Notes under the pieces: model-generated
Seen by the model: only the letters and a program-made list of their open reading frames with translations
Databases searched by the model: none
What the model was told of the DNA's origin: nothing
Assembly (NCBI GenBank): GCA_943788835.1
Contig: CALSRU010000001.1
Span: 66,229-130,228, forward strand
From: an uncultured Pseudomonadales bacterium
GTDB lineage: Bacteria; Pseudomonadota; Gammaproteobacteria; Pseudomonadales; UBA7434
Direction: 5' to 3'
Length of the DNA: 64,000 bases
Shown: one piece after another, positions 28,775-38,453 of the stretch
How the letters are laid out: the number at the start of each line of letters is the position of its first letter
How positions within the stretch are numbered: the first letter of the stretch is position 1
Program-made: the position numbers and the translations under genes

Positions 28775-29944
28775 CTAGCTAAATTCTGCAATAAGATCAT
28801 TAAGAAATCGCCAGCCATGCGCACTAGCGACGATCCGATGGCTATCTTGTATGAGTAAATGGCGCTCAACTAAAGAATCAATTTTGCCAGCCACGGCTTT
28901 TAAATCAAGACCTGTTCTGGCCGCGAAAAGCTCCTTAGCAAAGCCATTTTTTAAGCGCAGCGCATTGAGCATAAATTCAAGTGGCAGCTCTGCAGCATCA
29001 ATAGCTTGCTCGCCAGCGAGCTTATTACTATTAGCCAAATAATGATTAGGCATGCGCGTTTTCCAACGGCGGGTTACTTTGCCTTGATAGCTCAATTTGC
29101 CATGTGCCCCTGCGCCAATGCCTAAATAATCACCGAACATCCAATAGTTAAGATTATGCATCGACGCTCGACCGGCTTGAGAAAATGCCGACACCTCATA
29201 CTGCTCATAATTATTCTTTGCCAATAACGCAAAACCCGCATTTTGGATCGCAGCGAGAGTCTTTTCATCGGGTAAGGTCGGCGGGAAATTATAAAACGCG
29301 GTGTTTTGCTCGATAGTTAATTGATACCAAGAAATATGTTCTGGCTGCAAATCAATAGCTTGTTGTAAATCAACTTCAGCATCAGTCACAAGCTGCGTGG
29401 GCAGCCCATGCATTAAATCAAGGTTAATGTTGTCGAAACCTGCATCTCGAGCCTTCACATAGGCTCGCACCGCATCATCACCGTTATGTATACGCCCTAA
29501 CTTTTGTAATGCATCATTTGAAAAACTTTGTACACCTATGGACAGTCGATTGATGCCAGCCCTGCGAAAACCTGCAAAATTCGCTTGATCGACTGTACCA
29601 GGATTAGCTTCGAGCGTAATTTCAATATCACTGGCAAAAGTTATTTGCTCCCGTAGCGCATCGATAAGGCGCGCATAAAAATCTGCAGATAATAAAGAAG
29701 GCGTACCTCCACCAATAAAAATTGACTGCAAGGGGCGGGGCTCCTCGAGCAATTGAAGGTCTTGCTTAAAATCTTGCAGCAGAGCCTGCCAATAATCCAT
29801 TTCAGGTAGCGGCACAGGAGACGAGATCGATTGATCGCCCGTCAAAGGCTCGCCTGACACATGCACATGCGAATTAAAATCGCAGTAAGGACACTTTTTG
29901 ATACACCAAGGCACATGTATATAAAGCGATAGTGGTAGAAGCAT
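28775..29944 (-). CDS. hemW: Radical SAM heme chaperone HemW
   Basis: This 389-residue radical SAM protein resembles coproporphyrinogen dehydrogenase, but the family with this length and N-terminus is HemW, a heme-binding protein proposed to deliver heme. The cluster motif is in YIHVPWCIKKCPYCDFNSH (CxxxCxxC). IFIGGGTPSLL and RLSIGVQSFSNDAL are family segments, and the C-terminal HemN-type domain is present. Its GTG/ATG context is clear: ATG at 29944, four bases after the rdgB stop. The order rdgB-hemW is widespread in gammaproteobacteria. Confidence 0.94.
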   Translation of the reverse strand: MLLPLSLYIHVPWCIKKCPYCDFNSHVHVSGEPLTGDQSISSPVPLPEMDYWQALLQDFKQDLQLLEEPRPLQSIFIGGGTPSLLSADFYARLIDALREQITFASDIEITLEANPGTVDQANFAGFRRAGINRLSIGVQSFSNDALQKLGRIHNGDDAVRAYVKARDAGFDNINLDLMHGLPTQLVTDAEVDLQQAIDLQPEHISWYQLTIEQNTAFYNFPPTLPDEKTLAAIQNAGFALLAKNNYEQYEVSAFSQAGRASMHNLNYWMFGDYLGIGAGAHGKLSYQGKVTRRWKTRMPNHYLANSNKLAGEQAIDAAELPLEFMLNALRLKNGFAKELFAARTGLDLKAVAGKIDSLVERHLLIQDSHRIVASAHGWRFLNDLIAEFS

Positions 29945-29948
29945 TGTG

Positions 29949-30575
29949 TTAGGCCAAGCTACCCTGTGATTTTAATAGCGCAAGTAATTGCCGCATGGCA
30001 ATACCACGATGACTATGCGCATTTTTGATAGCCGGACTCAAACTAGCCGAACTCAGATTAAATTCAGGAACGAAAAATAACGGATCATAGCCAAAGCCTG
30101 CATCGCCTTGCGGCGCGTCAAGGATTCGGCCAGACCATTGCCCTACACAAACCACTGGCGTAGGATCTTTTTGATGCGTTAAAAAAGCCAATGCACAAAT
30201 AAATCGAGCACCGCGATTTTCTGGGGCAACGCCGTGCAGCGCTCGCAAAAGCTTTTTATTATTGGCGCTATCGCCAGCTCCATCACCATGCTCATCTTCA
30301 CTATAGCGAGCGGAATAAATACCTGGCGCACCATCAAGCCAATCTACAGCTAAACCTGAATCGTCAGCAATGGCAGGTAAACCCGTATACTGAGAAGCAT
30401 TGCGCGCTTTAATAATTGCGTTTTCAATAAAGCTCAAGCCACATTCATCGGCCTCTGGCACATCATAAGCACTTTGCGCAATAACATCGCAAGCATAATC
30501 AGCTAACAGTGTTCGAAACTCGCGTAGCTTACCTTGATTGCCACTTGCGATAACCACTTTATTCAGTATGGGCAT
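29949..30575 (-). CDS. rdgB: XTP/dITP diphosphatase
   Basis: RdgB hydrolyses non-canonical purine nucleoside triphosphates such as dITP and XTP to monophosphates, preventing their incorporation. The 208-residue protein has VIASGNQGKLREFRTLL at its start, and DDSGLAVDWLDGAPGIYSAR, the metal/nucleobase site. FGYDPLFFVPEF is also typical. It sits 11 bp downstream of the DUF4426 gene and overlaps nothing, within the compact metX-metW-DUF4426-rdgB-hemW run. Confidence 0.96.
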   Translation of the reverse strand: MPILNKVVIASGNQGKLREFRTLLADYACDVIAQSAYDVPEADECGLSFIENAIIKARNASQYTGLPAIADDSGLAVDWLDGAPGIYSARYSEDEHGDGAGDSANNKKLLRALHGVAPENRGARFICALAFLTHQKDPTPVVCVGQWSGRILDAPQGDAGFGYDPLFFVPEFNLSSASLSPAIKNAHSHRGIAMRQLLALLKSQGSLA

Positions 30576-30586
30576 TTCTTACCTAA

Positions 30587-31066
30587 TTAATTATGAAAAA
30601 AGCGACGTTCTAGCCTGATTGCAATACTTTGATCACTTGTAACGGGAGTGACATCAACCTGAATAATAATCATTTCATTATCATTGGTTATTTTGAACGG
30701 CGCTAAGTAGTAGCGAGCATCAGTCTCGACCACCTCTTGAAAATCTAAAGACCTGCGGTGCAGTAAATCGTAAGAGCTGCCGCTTATCGTTTTAGCGGCG
30801 ATGGGGTGACTACTGCCATCAGGAAAATATTCAAGCACCGAGACATTTAACAAGCCTCGATCGTCACCGCGCACAATACCCAACGAGCTCGCAACCTTCG
30901 GGCTTAAGAAGCTCGTGTTAAATGCACTATAAAAGACCTCGTAACGACCTTCACGCACAGAAATATTTTCTTGCGCCGTCAGTGTGCATGGCCAGAGTAG
31001 AATGCTTGCTAGGATGGTGCACAAAGCTATCTTCAGATAAGTTGAAAAGTGATTAGCTAGTAACAT
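30587..31066 (-). CDS. Secreted DUF4426 protein
   Basis: This 159-residue protein has an N-terminal signal peptide (about 1-32, ending CTLTAQ) and one DUF4426 domain (REGRYEVFYSAFNTSFLSP onward). Function is unknown; the family is found almost always between metW and rdgB in gammaproteobacteria. The frame opens at 31108, but the ATG at 31066 gives a proper signal sequence and overlaps the 3' end of metW by 14 bases, implying translational coupling. Confidence 0.88.
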   Translation of the reverse strand: MLLANHFSTYLKIALCTILASILLWPCTLTAQENISVREGRYEVFYSAFNTSFLSPKVASSLGIVRGDDRGLLNVSVLEYFPDGSSHPIAAKTISGSSYDLLHRRSLDFQEVVETDARYYLAPFKITNDNEMIIIQVDVTPVTSDQSIAIRLERRFFHN

Positions 31067-31670
31067 GGTAAACCGCCTGCGCTGCGAATAGATTGGGCCA
31101 ACGATCAATTATTGGCGAAAAAGCCGAAGGACGGCTAGCTGTTGCATCACGATAATTAGCGGCCTGAAAGTTTCGGTGCAGTACGCTAATATCACGTTGT
31201 TCACACAGCACTTCAAAATCGTTAACCGTGCAAAAATGAATGTTAGGCGTGTTATACCACTCATGCGGCATGAACTTACTAACCGGCATTTTTCCGCGGG
31301 TGAGTAAATATTTGCGAGCTTGCCAATGCCCAAAATTAGGGAACGTGATAATACACTCCTTACCGACGCGCAACATTTCTTGTAAAACAAAATCAGGCCG
31401 ATGCACCGCTTGCAAAGTTTGAGTTAGCAGTACCGTATCAAAACTATTATCAGCGAAATTTGCCAAACCTTGATCGAGGTCTTGCTCAATGACATCAATG
31501 CCATTACCAATACAGGTCGCAATATTGCTCGCATCAATTTCAACGCCGAGCGAGCGCACCTGCTTTTTCTGTTGTAAAAACTTTAAAAGGGCGCCGTCAC
31601 CACAACCTAAATCTAAAATTCGAGAATTCGGCTTAACCCACTGTTCGATAGTTAAAAAATCAGGACGCAT
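31053..31670 (-). CDS. metW: Methionine biosynthesis protein MetW
   Basis: This 205-residue SAM-methyltransferase-fold protein has ILDLGCGDGALLKFLQ and the MetW segments ECIITFPNFGHWQARKYLL and MPVSKFMPHEWYNTPNIHFC. MetW is required with MetX for homoserine acylation in several bacteria, probably as a partner or activator, although its catalytic activity is unclear. It starts one base after the metX stop, a strong sign of coupled expression. Confidence 0.94.
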   Translation of the reverse strand: MRPDFLTIEQWVKPNSRILDLGCGDGALLKFLQQKKQVRSLGVEIDASNIATCIGNGIDVIEQDLDQGLANFADNSFDTVLLTQTLQAVHRPDFVLQEMLRVGKECIITFPNFGHWQARKYLLTRGKMPVSKFMPHEWYNTPNIHFCTVNDFEVLCEQRDISVLHRNFQAANYRDATASRPSAFSPIIDRWPNLFAAQAVYHVTS

Positions 31671-31671
31671 T

Positions 31672-32886
31672 TCATTCGCCTCCTTTCATTTCGTACTCTT
31701 CAGAAATTTTACGCATGTAAGCAGAAAAAACTGTTTGGTAGCGCGGTACGGGAAGCAAAAAAGAATCGTGGCCTAAGCTAGATTCTATCTCGACGTAACT
31801 GACTGGTTTTTCAGCCGCAATGAGTGCATCTACCATTTCCCTGGATCTAACAGGCGAGAATCGCCAGTCGCTGGTGAAAGAGGCAACAAAAAATTTGCAT
31901 TGCGCTTCTCGAAATGCAGTCACAGGATCATCACCGTATTCACGGGCCAGATCAAAATAATCAAGTGCACGGAGCATAAGCAGGTAGGTATTGGCATCAA
32001 AACTGGCAGCGAATTTGTCACCTTGATGGCGTAAGTAACTTTCAACTTGAAACTCAAGATGACTCTCAACGCCCTGCGTAAAGCTTCCAGCTCGCAGCTC
32101 ACGACCAAATCGCTCACCCATCAAATCGCCCGACAAATAAGTAATGTGCCCGATCATCCGCGCAATGGCCAAACCATTTTTCGGTCGAGTCTGGTGATCG
32201 TAGTAGCGACCATCATGAAAATCTGGATCATTTGTGATGGCCGTGCGAGCCGTATTATTAAAGCCAATATTTTGCGCGGTCAGTTTCATGGCCGATGCCA
32301 GCACCACACAATGCCGAAGCAGCGCGGGATATTCGAGCGCCCAACGCAAGGCCTGCATACCGCCTAAACTGCCGCCAATCACGGCGGCCCATTGTCCAAT
32401 GCCCAAATGCCCCATTAAAAGATGCTGGCTGGCGACCCAGTCTCTCACACGCAATGTCGGAAAATCAGGGCCCCACGGTGCCTGAGTACTAGGGTTGATT
32501 GAGCTAGGCCCAGTGCTTCCACTGCATCCGCCAAGATTATTAACGCTCACTACGTAAAACCGATCGGTATCGATAGCTTTACCTGGACCGATATAGTGAT
32601 TCCACCAGCCGGGCTTTTTATCGTCGCTATGATGATAGCCTGCCGCATGATGGTCGCCAGATAAAGCGTGGCAAACGAGTACCGCATTGCGGCCATCACT
32701 ATTGAGCGCGCCATAGGTTTCATAAGCCAGCTCAATAGAGGGAAGGTCACGGCCTGATGACGTGCGGAAAGGCTGATCGTAAAAGAAATGCTGAGTTTCT
32801 ACCAAGCCAACCGAACTTTTATCGGCAGCATCGTACTGACCGCTGGCGACAGCTTCGCTATTGCTTTTAATTCTATCCGCCTTCAC
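31672..32886 (-). CDS. metXS: Homoserine O-succinyltransferase, MetX type
   Basis: This alpha/beta-hydrolase acyltransferase activates homoserine in methionine synthesis. The nucleophile Ser is in [14 protein letters not shown], the oxyanion region is [17 protein letters not shown], and the catalytic His is in [11 protein letters not shown]. In gammaproteobacteria with adjacent metW this protein usually uses succinyl-CoA, so the name MetXS is inferred; acetyl-CoA use cannot be excluded. The start is GTG at 32886, giving 404 residues, about 25 longer than the P. aeruginosa protein; no in-frame ATG lies nearby. Confidence 0.92.
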   Translation of the reverse strand: MKADRIKSNSEAVASGQYDAADKSSVGLVETQHFFYDQPFRTSSGRDLPSIELAYETYGALNSDGRNAVLVCHALSGDHHAAGYHHSDDKKPGWWNHYIGPGKAIDTDRFYVVSVNNLGGCSGSTGPSSINPSTQAPWGPDFPTLRVRDWVASQHLLMGHLGIGQWAAVIGGSLGGMQALRWALEYPALLRHCVVLASAMKLTAQNIGFNNTARTAITNDPDFHDGRYYDHQTRPKNGLAIARMIGHITYLSGDLMGERFGRELRAGSFTQGVESHLEFQVESYLRHQGDKFAASFDANTYLLMLRALDYFDLAREYGDDPVTAFREAQCKFFVASFTSDWRFSPVRSREMVDALIAAEKPVSYVEIESSLGHDSFLLPVPRYQTVFSAYMRKISEEYEMKGGE

Positions 32887-33063
32887 TTACCAAGCTCCGC
32901 ATAACCAATACCAAGATGTAATCGTTAATTGAATCTAATACGCCCGAGCAGGCGTCTTTCACAATTAAAGTGGTAGTTTAACGCAATAAACTTGCCGCTC
33001 TGCACGATGCCACCAAGGCAATCCACCGAAATAGTAACTCTCTGCCAAAGTGAAACCCAGCCA

Positions 33064-33936
33064 TTACGAGGCATAGCCTTGACGAAAATCAGCAAAAAGC
33101 GGGGTAAACCCTTCATTACACAAGCGTGCAGCCCGGCAACGCTTATTACCTCCGCGTGTAGGCCGATAGTCATCAATCAGTCCCTGCAGCGCAATCCCTG
33201 TATCTTCAGCAAGCCACTCCATCACCTCGCGCAGTGGTGCCGGATGACCATCCGATGCCAAATACACCGATTCAAGTGGCTCACCCCGTACGTGGCGATC
33301 AATTAGATGAATCAACACGGCAACGCAATCGTCTACATGTATACGATTACTGTATTTGTCAGGTCTAACCGGGCATATACGACCCTGCTCAAGCACTTGC
33401 AAAAGATGATTATGCCGCTGGGGGCCATAAATACCACTGAATCGAATAGCACAACTAGGCAAGTTAGCCGCCTCTAAAATAGCTTCGGCCGCCAACATGG
33501 TCAGCCCTGAATAGCCAGTTGGCTGCGTATCGCTAAGTTCATCAACCCAGCACCCGTCGTTATGTGCATAAACACTGGTCGACGAAGCAAACAGCACCAA
33601 TGGTTGCCTGCCCTGGCTTTGAATAACGCGCAGCACATTCCTCAGGCCATCCACATAAATAGCCTGATAAGACGAAGCGCTAGGAGGCGCAGTCAGCGTA
33701 ATAATAACGATATCCCAATTGCCCGAAGCCAATGAGCTCAATGTTTCGGGCTGCGTTACATCAACAGTCAATTGGGCAAAGTCACCGGGTAAATCAACCG
33801 CAGAACGCTGGGCAGCCGTCACCTCGTGGCCCCGGGCAAACAATACCGGAGCCGCCACTTTACCCAGCCCGCCACACCCCACCCACAAAATGCGTTGCGG
33901 CTCAGTTTTGCTGTCAGACGTATTTTGATGCAACAT
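33064..33936 (-). CDS. NAD(P)-binding SDR-family epimerase/dehydratase-like protein
   Basis: This 290-residue protein has an extended SDR Rossmann fold similar to the YeeZ group. The dinucleotide motif is WVGCGGLGKVAAPVL near residue 17, with VLFASSTSVYAHNDG and IRFSGIYGPQR further on. At the usual YxxxK active site it reads YSGLT, lacking the catalytic Lys, so a canonical dehydrogenase reaction is doubtful. Substrate is unknown. It precedes metX by 178 bp on the same strand and is divergent from recG. Confidence 0.8.
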   Translation of the reverse strand: MLHQNTSDSKTEPQRILWVGCGGLGKVAAPVLFARGHEVTAAQRSAVDLPGDFAQLTVDVTQPETLSSLASGNWDIVIITLTAPPSASSYQAIYVDGLRNVLRVIQSQGRQPLVLFASSTSVYAHNDGCWVDELSDTQPTGYSGLTMLAAEAILEAANLPSCAIRFSGIYGPQRHNHLLQVLEQGRICPVRPDKYSNRIHVDDCVAVLIHLIDRHVRGEPLESVYLASDGHPAPLREVMEWLAEDTGIALQGLIDDYRPTRGGNKRCRAARLCNEGFTPLFADFRQGYAS

Positions 33937-34046
33937 CTTTGAGTTCTCTACGAATAAATGAAATCTTAGTGGGCCGCCTGTTTCTTACCCAGCACCTGTT
34001 GTGCTTGACGGCATTCAACCACTGTAAAAATAATCAGTAATCATTC

Positions 34047-34052
34047 TATAAT
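34047..34052 (+). promoter_or_regulatory. Putative recG promoter -10 box
   Basis: A perfect TATAAT lies 112 bp before the recG start in the divergent SDR/recG region; no convincing -35 accompanies it. Confidence 0.35.
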
Positions 34053-34164
34053 GCCTGCATTGGGTTATATAGTGCTATCTAATACTGCCTGCTGCCAATT
34101 CAATCACAGGCTGATAAGCATCTATTTAACTAGTGAATAAATAACTCTCCACATAAGCCCTCTG

Positions 34165-36303
34165 ATGAAAAAAGCCAACCCGGCAAGTACAACAGTTGCT
34201 AACAAGCCCGCTGGCCCTACGGGCCTCCATATCACGCGCATCAAGGGCATTGGGCCTGCAATAGCCGAAAAACTTCAACGTTTAGGTATCTTGTCGGCAC
34301 TCGACTTATTATTCCATTTACCGTTGCGCTATGAAGACCGTACTCATGTACAAACCATTCAAGAATTGCGTAATGGGCAGAGTGCCGTAATAGAAGGCGA
34401 AATCACCAGCAACAGTGTGCAATTTGGCAAGCGTCGCTCATTAGTGTGCCGGTTGAAAGATAGCAGCGGAGTTATTGATTTACGATTTTTTTATTTTTCT
34501 GCAGCACAGCAGAAAAATCTTGCGGTTGGCACGCAGCTAAGGTGCTTCGGAGAAGTCAGCTTAGGCCGTAACGGACTGACGATCATTCATCCAGAATACA
34601 CCACGTTCGATGAGCTAGCCGCTCAACATCCAGCGATGCAAGACGACCAACACTTAACCGCTATTTACCCAAGCTCAGACGGCCTCCATCAAGCAAGATG
34701 GCGAGCATATATGCAGGCTGCATTCACTCTTATAAAACCCGGTGATTTAATTGACTTGGTAGACGTTGAGCAACTCAACCATGCCGGACTAACCACCCAC
34801 CATAGCCTCTATGACGCGCTAAAAACACTGCATTTTCCACCTAACACAATCAATACGCAGCTATTATATGAAGGCTTGCATCCGGATCAACGCCGCTTAG
34901 CGTTTGAAGAATTAATCGCGCAGCGACTATCTCATATGGCAGTAAAGAATTCGCAGCATGCTATCAATGCACACCCTCTCCGGGCAGAGTCTCAATACGC
35001 TCGAAGAATGATACAACAGCTGCCTTTTTCACTCACTCGTGCTCAAGAAAAAGTGCGCCGGGAAATCACCAGCGACTTGCAAAGACCCATTGCAATGCTT
35101 CGGCTGCTGCAAGGTGATGTCGGCTCAGGTAAAACCGTGATTGCTGCCTTTGCCGCACTGCAAGCCATCGCCAACGGTATGCAAGCCGCTATCATGGCAC
35201 CCACCGAAATATTAGCCGAACAGCATGCATTAGCCATGACCGCGTGGCTTGAACCTCTTCAAATTAATGTGGCTCTACTGGTCAGTAAAATGCCAGCACC
35301 AGCCAAGGCCTCAGTGATACAGCGCGCTGCAAATGGTGATATTCAGCTACTTATCGGCACGCATGCACTCATCCAAGAGGAGGTCCATTTTAATAATTTG
35401 GGCCTTGCTATCATTGATGAACAGCATCGCTTTGGAGTCGAGCAACGCCGCTTGCTCAGTATGAAGCGCGACGATGGTTACGCCGTGCATCAACTCGTAA
35501 TGACTGCTACACCCATCCCTCGCACGCTAGCAATGACTTTTTATGCTGACCTTGAATATTCGGTGATTGACGAATTGCCGCCTGGTCGAACGCCGGTGCA
35601 AACAGTAGCCATAGCCAACAACAAGCGCGAGGATGTTATTGAACGCGTCAAGCAAGCCTGCGCCGATGGGCGACAAGTGTATTGGGTCTGCACACTGGTT
35701 GAAGAATCTGAGGTGCTGCAATGCCAAGCTGCCGAGACCACGGCCGATGAATTAGCTCTCTGCCTGCCCAACGTTAAAATTGGCTTGGTACATGGACGAC
35801 TTAAAGCTGAACAGAAGCAGCAAGTCATGCGTGCCTTCAAGGGAACCGATCTGCAATTATTAGTGGCCACCACGGTGATTGAGGTGGGGGTTGATGTGCC
35901 TAATGCTAGCCTTATGATCATTGAAAATCCAGAGCGGCTGGGGCTTGCACAACTGCACCAATTGCGCGGCAGAGTAGGGCGCGGCAGCGTGGCTAGCCAC
36001 TGCGTCTTGCTTTACCAAAGGCCGCTGTCTAAGCGTGGCCAGCAACGACTCGATATCATGCGCCAAACCAACGATGGCTTTGTTTTGGCCGAACAGGATT
36101 TGAAAATGCGCGGCCCAGGTGAAGTGTTAGGCACGCGGCAGTCCGGCGCCATGTCTTTGCGGCTGGCTGATTTAGAGCGCGACAGCGACTTAATCACTCC
36201 GGTTGTTGAATTAGCTGACACAATAAGCCAGCGGCACCCCGCCAAAGCGGCAGCTCTAGTACAGCGCTGGTGTCCAGATGCCGAAAAATTCAGCCGGGCT
36301 TAG
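34165..36303 (+). CDS. recG: ATP-dependent DNA helicase RecG
   Basis: RecG remodels stalled replication forks and Holliday junctions. The 712-residue protein begins with an OB-fold wedge domain (IKGIGPAIAEKLQRLGIL, then PLRYEDRT). Helicase motif I is LLQGDVGSGKTVIAAFAA, the Walker B box is IIDEQHRFGVEQR, motif III is VMTATPIPRTLAMT, and motif VI is QLRGRVGRG. The C-terminal RecG-specific part is present (DLKMRGPGEVLGTRQSG). Length is about 20 residues above the E. coli protein because of an N-terminal tail. Confidence 0.97.
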   Translation: MKKANPASTTVANKPAGPTGLHITRIKGIGPAIAEKLQRLGILSALDLLFHLPLRYEDRTHVQTIQELRNGQSAVIEGEITSNSVQFGKRRSLVCRLKDSSGVIDLRFFYFSAAQQKNLAVGTQLRCFGEVSLGRNGLTIIHPEYTTFDELAAQHPAMQDDQHLTAIYPSSDGLHQARWRAYMQAAFTLIKPGDLIDLVDVEQLNHAGLTTHHSLYDALKTLHFPPNTINTQLLYEGLHPDQRRLAFEELIAQRLSHMAVKNSQHAINAHPLRAESQYARRMIQQLPFSLTRAQEKVRREITSDLQRPIAMLRLLQGDVGSGKTVIAAFAALQAIANGMQAAIMAPTEILAEQHALAMTAWLEPLQINVALLVSKMPAPAKASVIQRAANGDIQLLIGTHALIQEEVHFNNLGLAIIDEQHRFGVEQRRLLSMKRDDGYAVHQLVMTATPIPRTLAMTFYADLEYSVIDELPPGRTPVQTVAIANNKREDVIERVKQACADGRQVYWVCTLVEESEVLQCQAAETTADELALCLPNVKIGLVHGRLKAEQKQQVMRAFKGTDLQLLVATTVIEVGVDVPNASLMIIENPERLGLAQLHQLRGRVGRGSVASHCVLLYQRPLSKRGQQRLDIMRQTNDGFVLAEQDLKMRGPGEVLGTRQSGAMSLRLADLERDSDLITPVVELADTISQRHPAKAAALVQRWCPDAEKFSRA

Positions 36304-36338
36304 TTAAACTAGCTTGTGCTAAAAGCGATTAAAGCGAA

Positions 36339-37802
36339 CTAACTGGCGCGCTTTTTTACTCTTTCATCAGCATGATCTAATACTTCTTCTTCATACTCAC
36401 GCAAGATGTCGCCCAGTGCCGCGCCTATCTTAGTTTGCGTGCGAATCATTTCAAGCTTCGGCCAGGTGGATCGCTCACCCATAGTAAGCAGCCGCTGCAC
36501 ATCATCCGGTGCTCGAATACGCAACAGCTTCAACGGATTCATAAAACGCTGATTGGGCAAAATCGTAATATCGCCCTGATATTCTTGATTAATCACTGAC
36601 AATGCCACACTCGACAAACGACTGAGCGTTTGGCTTCGCGCAATGGGCTTTCTGGCAATTTCTGCACTCGCATTCAGCCATGTACGCACGGTTTCCATAC
36701 TCGCGCGAGCCATCTGCATAAACGGGCCCGGATCATCGCGATCGCCGGCCAAAAACGGCAATACATGGGGATTTGTTTGACTAACGATATAATGATTAGC
36801 ACCGTATAAGCGCGCTAAACGCTTGGCTGGCAAATCATCACTCACCGAACCGTCAACCCACTGCCGCGACGGCAAATACGCTTGGCGCTCACCGTGATCA
36901 TTTTTCGCCATCAATGTAACCGGCGGATAAATACCGGGGATCGCACATGAAGCCATAACAGCTTCACGAATATAAACATTCGGTGAGGTTATTGCGTTGA
37001 GCAAGCGCGATGTTTGCATGGTTTCTAAAGGAGCAACTGATACATTTAGCTGGCGACCCGTTTGTTCAAAAGCCTCTTCGAAAGTCAGGTCGGGTAGTAT
37101 GGCTACCAAGCTTTCCAGCAACTCTTCAGAGGTAATGTTTTGATCGGGATGGCGGTTGGCATCATCGCCAGCGAATACAGACGCGATCTTCTCGGGTGCA
37201 AACATCGCCTCATAGGCTGTGCTATTTTGGGTTGCAATGTAAGCGCCTACCAAAGAACCGCCACTTGAGCCCGAAATAATATCCGGCAACAAATCATGCT
37301 CAAGCAGCGTTTTAACAACACCCATATGAAAATAAGCCAAACTACCCGAACCGCTCAACATTAGTGCTGAGCAGCCGAAGCAATGTTGAGCGCGGCGAAA
37401 AAATTCTATTTTTTCTTCAAAGCGAATATCATCAACTTGGGGGCTAGCAAGATAATGCAGTGAATCAACAATTTCATCAACATAATCGATAATCAGATTT
37501 TTAGTGCCTGATTTAGCTTTGTTGTATAGGCGAGAGTTGCCCATCCCGCCCATATTGCCATGAATGCCTTCGTTAAGCGTGAACAGTAAGCCGCGAGCAT
37601 CATGCCGCGCACGCATAGCACGCAACTTATCGAGGCGGATGCGAATGGAAACATAGTCATAGCGACGCGACTGATCCATTAAGCGCCAGCGATAATCACC
37701 CGCCGCTTTATCGTAATCGGTGGCCGCTTCAAGCCACTCTTCATACTGATGCGCCTGGGCCATCGCTTTTTGAAATTTTTTACTGCTCAACACACCCATC
37801 AT
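36339..37802 (-). CDS. Patatin-like phospholipase with DUF3336 N-terminus
   Basis: This 487-residue protein combines an N-terminal DUF3336 region (about 1-130) with a patatin domain. The catalytic Ser lies in ISGSSGGSLVGAYIA (GxSxG), the oxyanion glycines are in MLSGSGSLAYFHMGVVK, and the catalytic Asp is in WVDGSVSDDLPAKRLA. The same architecture occurs in eukaryotic triglyceride lipases and in bacterial patatins associated with storage lipids. Substrate here is unknown. No signal peptide is visible, so a cytosolic or membrane-surface enzyme is likely. It is convergent with recG. Confidence 0.9.
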   Translation of the reverse strand: MMGVLSSKKFQKAMAQAHQYEEWLEAATDYDKAAGDYRWRLMDQSRRYDYVSIRIRLDKLRAMRARHDARGLLFTLNEGIHGNMGGMGNSRLYNKAKSGTKNLIIDYVDEIVDSLHYLASPQVDDIRFEEKIEFFRRAQHCFGCSALMLSGSGSLAYFHMGVVKTLLEHDLLPDIISGSSGGSLVGAYIATQNSTAYEAMFAPEKIASVFAGDDANRHPDQNITSEELLESLVAILPDLTFEEAFEQTGRQLNVSVAPLETMQTSRLLNAITSPNVYIREAVMASCAIPGIYPPVTLMAKNDHGERQAYLPSRQWVDGSVSDDLPAKRLARLYGANHYIVSQTNPHVLPFLAGDRDDPGPFMQMARASMETVRTWLNASAEIARKPIARSQTLSRLSSVALSVINQEYQGDITILPNQRFMNPLKLLRIRAPDDVQRLLTMGERSTWPKLEMIRTQTKIGAALGDILREYEEEVLDHADERVKKRAS

Positions 37803-37988
37803 CTCTCACCGTTTTGAATCCACTTACACGGCATCTTATACCAAGCAACCTCTGGGTAGAATAGTACCTATGCAGATGTTTGTCACTGTAAACCCGCCGC
37901 CTTTGAAAGCGGCGTCAAGCCCATACAGTCAATGCAGCTGGGCTACATGAGCGCATTGACTTATATAACTTTTAAATGAGTAATGCTT

Positions 37989-38453
37989 TCATATCCAGCG
38001 GCGAACACGGCTGCAATAATCGCGATAAGCGTCACCAAATAACAGCTGCATGGCGCGCTCTTCAGGATAGATTTGGAAGCATTGAATGTAGAGCATGAAA
38101 ACAGCCAGCCACAACAATCCCAGCCAATTACCAAGAAAAAACATTAGTCCTATTAAGATTGTGGTGAGTGATAAATACATCGGATTGCGCGTAACAGAAA
38201 AGATACCACTGCTCACCAGTTGGCTGGCTTGACTTGGACGCAGCGGGTTAACCGTAGTTTGATGCTGCTTAAACTGCCGAATGCTCAATACAATGAGGAT
38301 TAACGAAAGGCATAACCAGGACAAACCAATCCCATAATGTGAGGCAAAAGCTAAAGTCGATTCGCCGCCAGCCCCAGAGGTAAAAGACATACCTGCCCCA
38401 CAAACTAAGCAAACCAGCGGCGGCGGCACACGATTATCCAAGATAGCGGTCAA
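37989..38453 (-). CDS. Isoprenylcysteine methyltransferase-like (ICMT/PEMT fold) membrane protein
   Basis: This integral membrane protein of about 154 residues has four hydrophobic helices and the family signature [20 protein letters not shown] and [18 protein letters not shown]. Members methylate unknown small or lipid substrates using SAM; the bacterial function is open. The TTG at 38453 overlaps the polA TGA (TTGA) and has GGAGGAGG five bases upstream, so it is preferred over the TTG at 38468. Translation is thus coupled to polA. Confidence 0.8.
   Translation of the reverse strand: MTAILDNRVPPPLVCLVCGAGMSFTSGAGGESTLAFASHYGIGLSWLCLSLILIVLSIRQFKQHQTTVNPLRPSQASQLVSSGIFSVTRNPMYLSLTTILIGLMFFLGNWLGLLWLAVFMLYIQCFQIYPEERAMQLLFGDAYRDYCSRVRRWI

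Noticed and set aside
32887-33063. Possible SAM riboswitch upstream of metX
   Set aside because: No conserved core of the known SAM riboswitch classes is visible; only a five-pair hairpin without a T-run was found.
37895-37914. GC-rich hairpin CGCCGC/GCGGCG between the ICMT-like gene and the patatin gene
   Set aside because: Stem is only six pairs and no T-run follows on either strand, so a terminator call is not supported.
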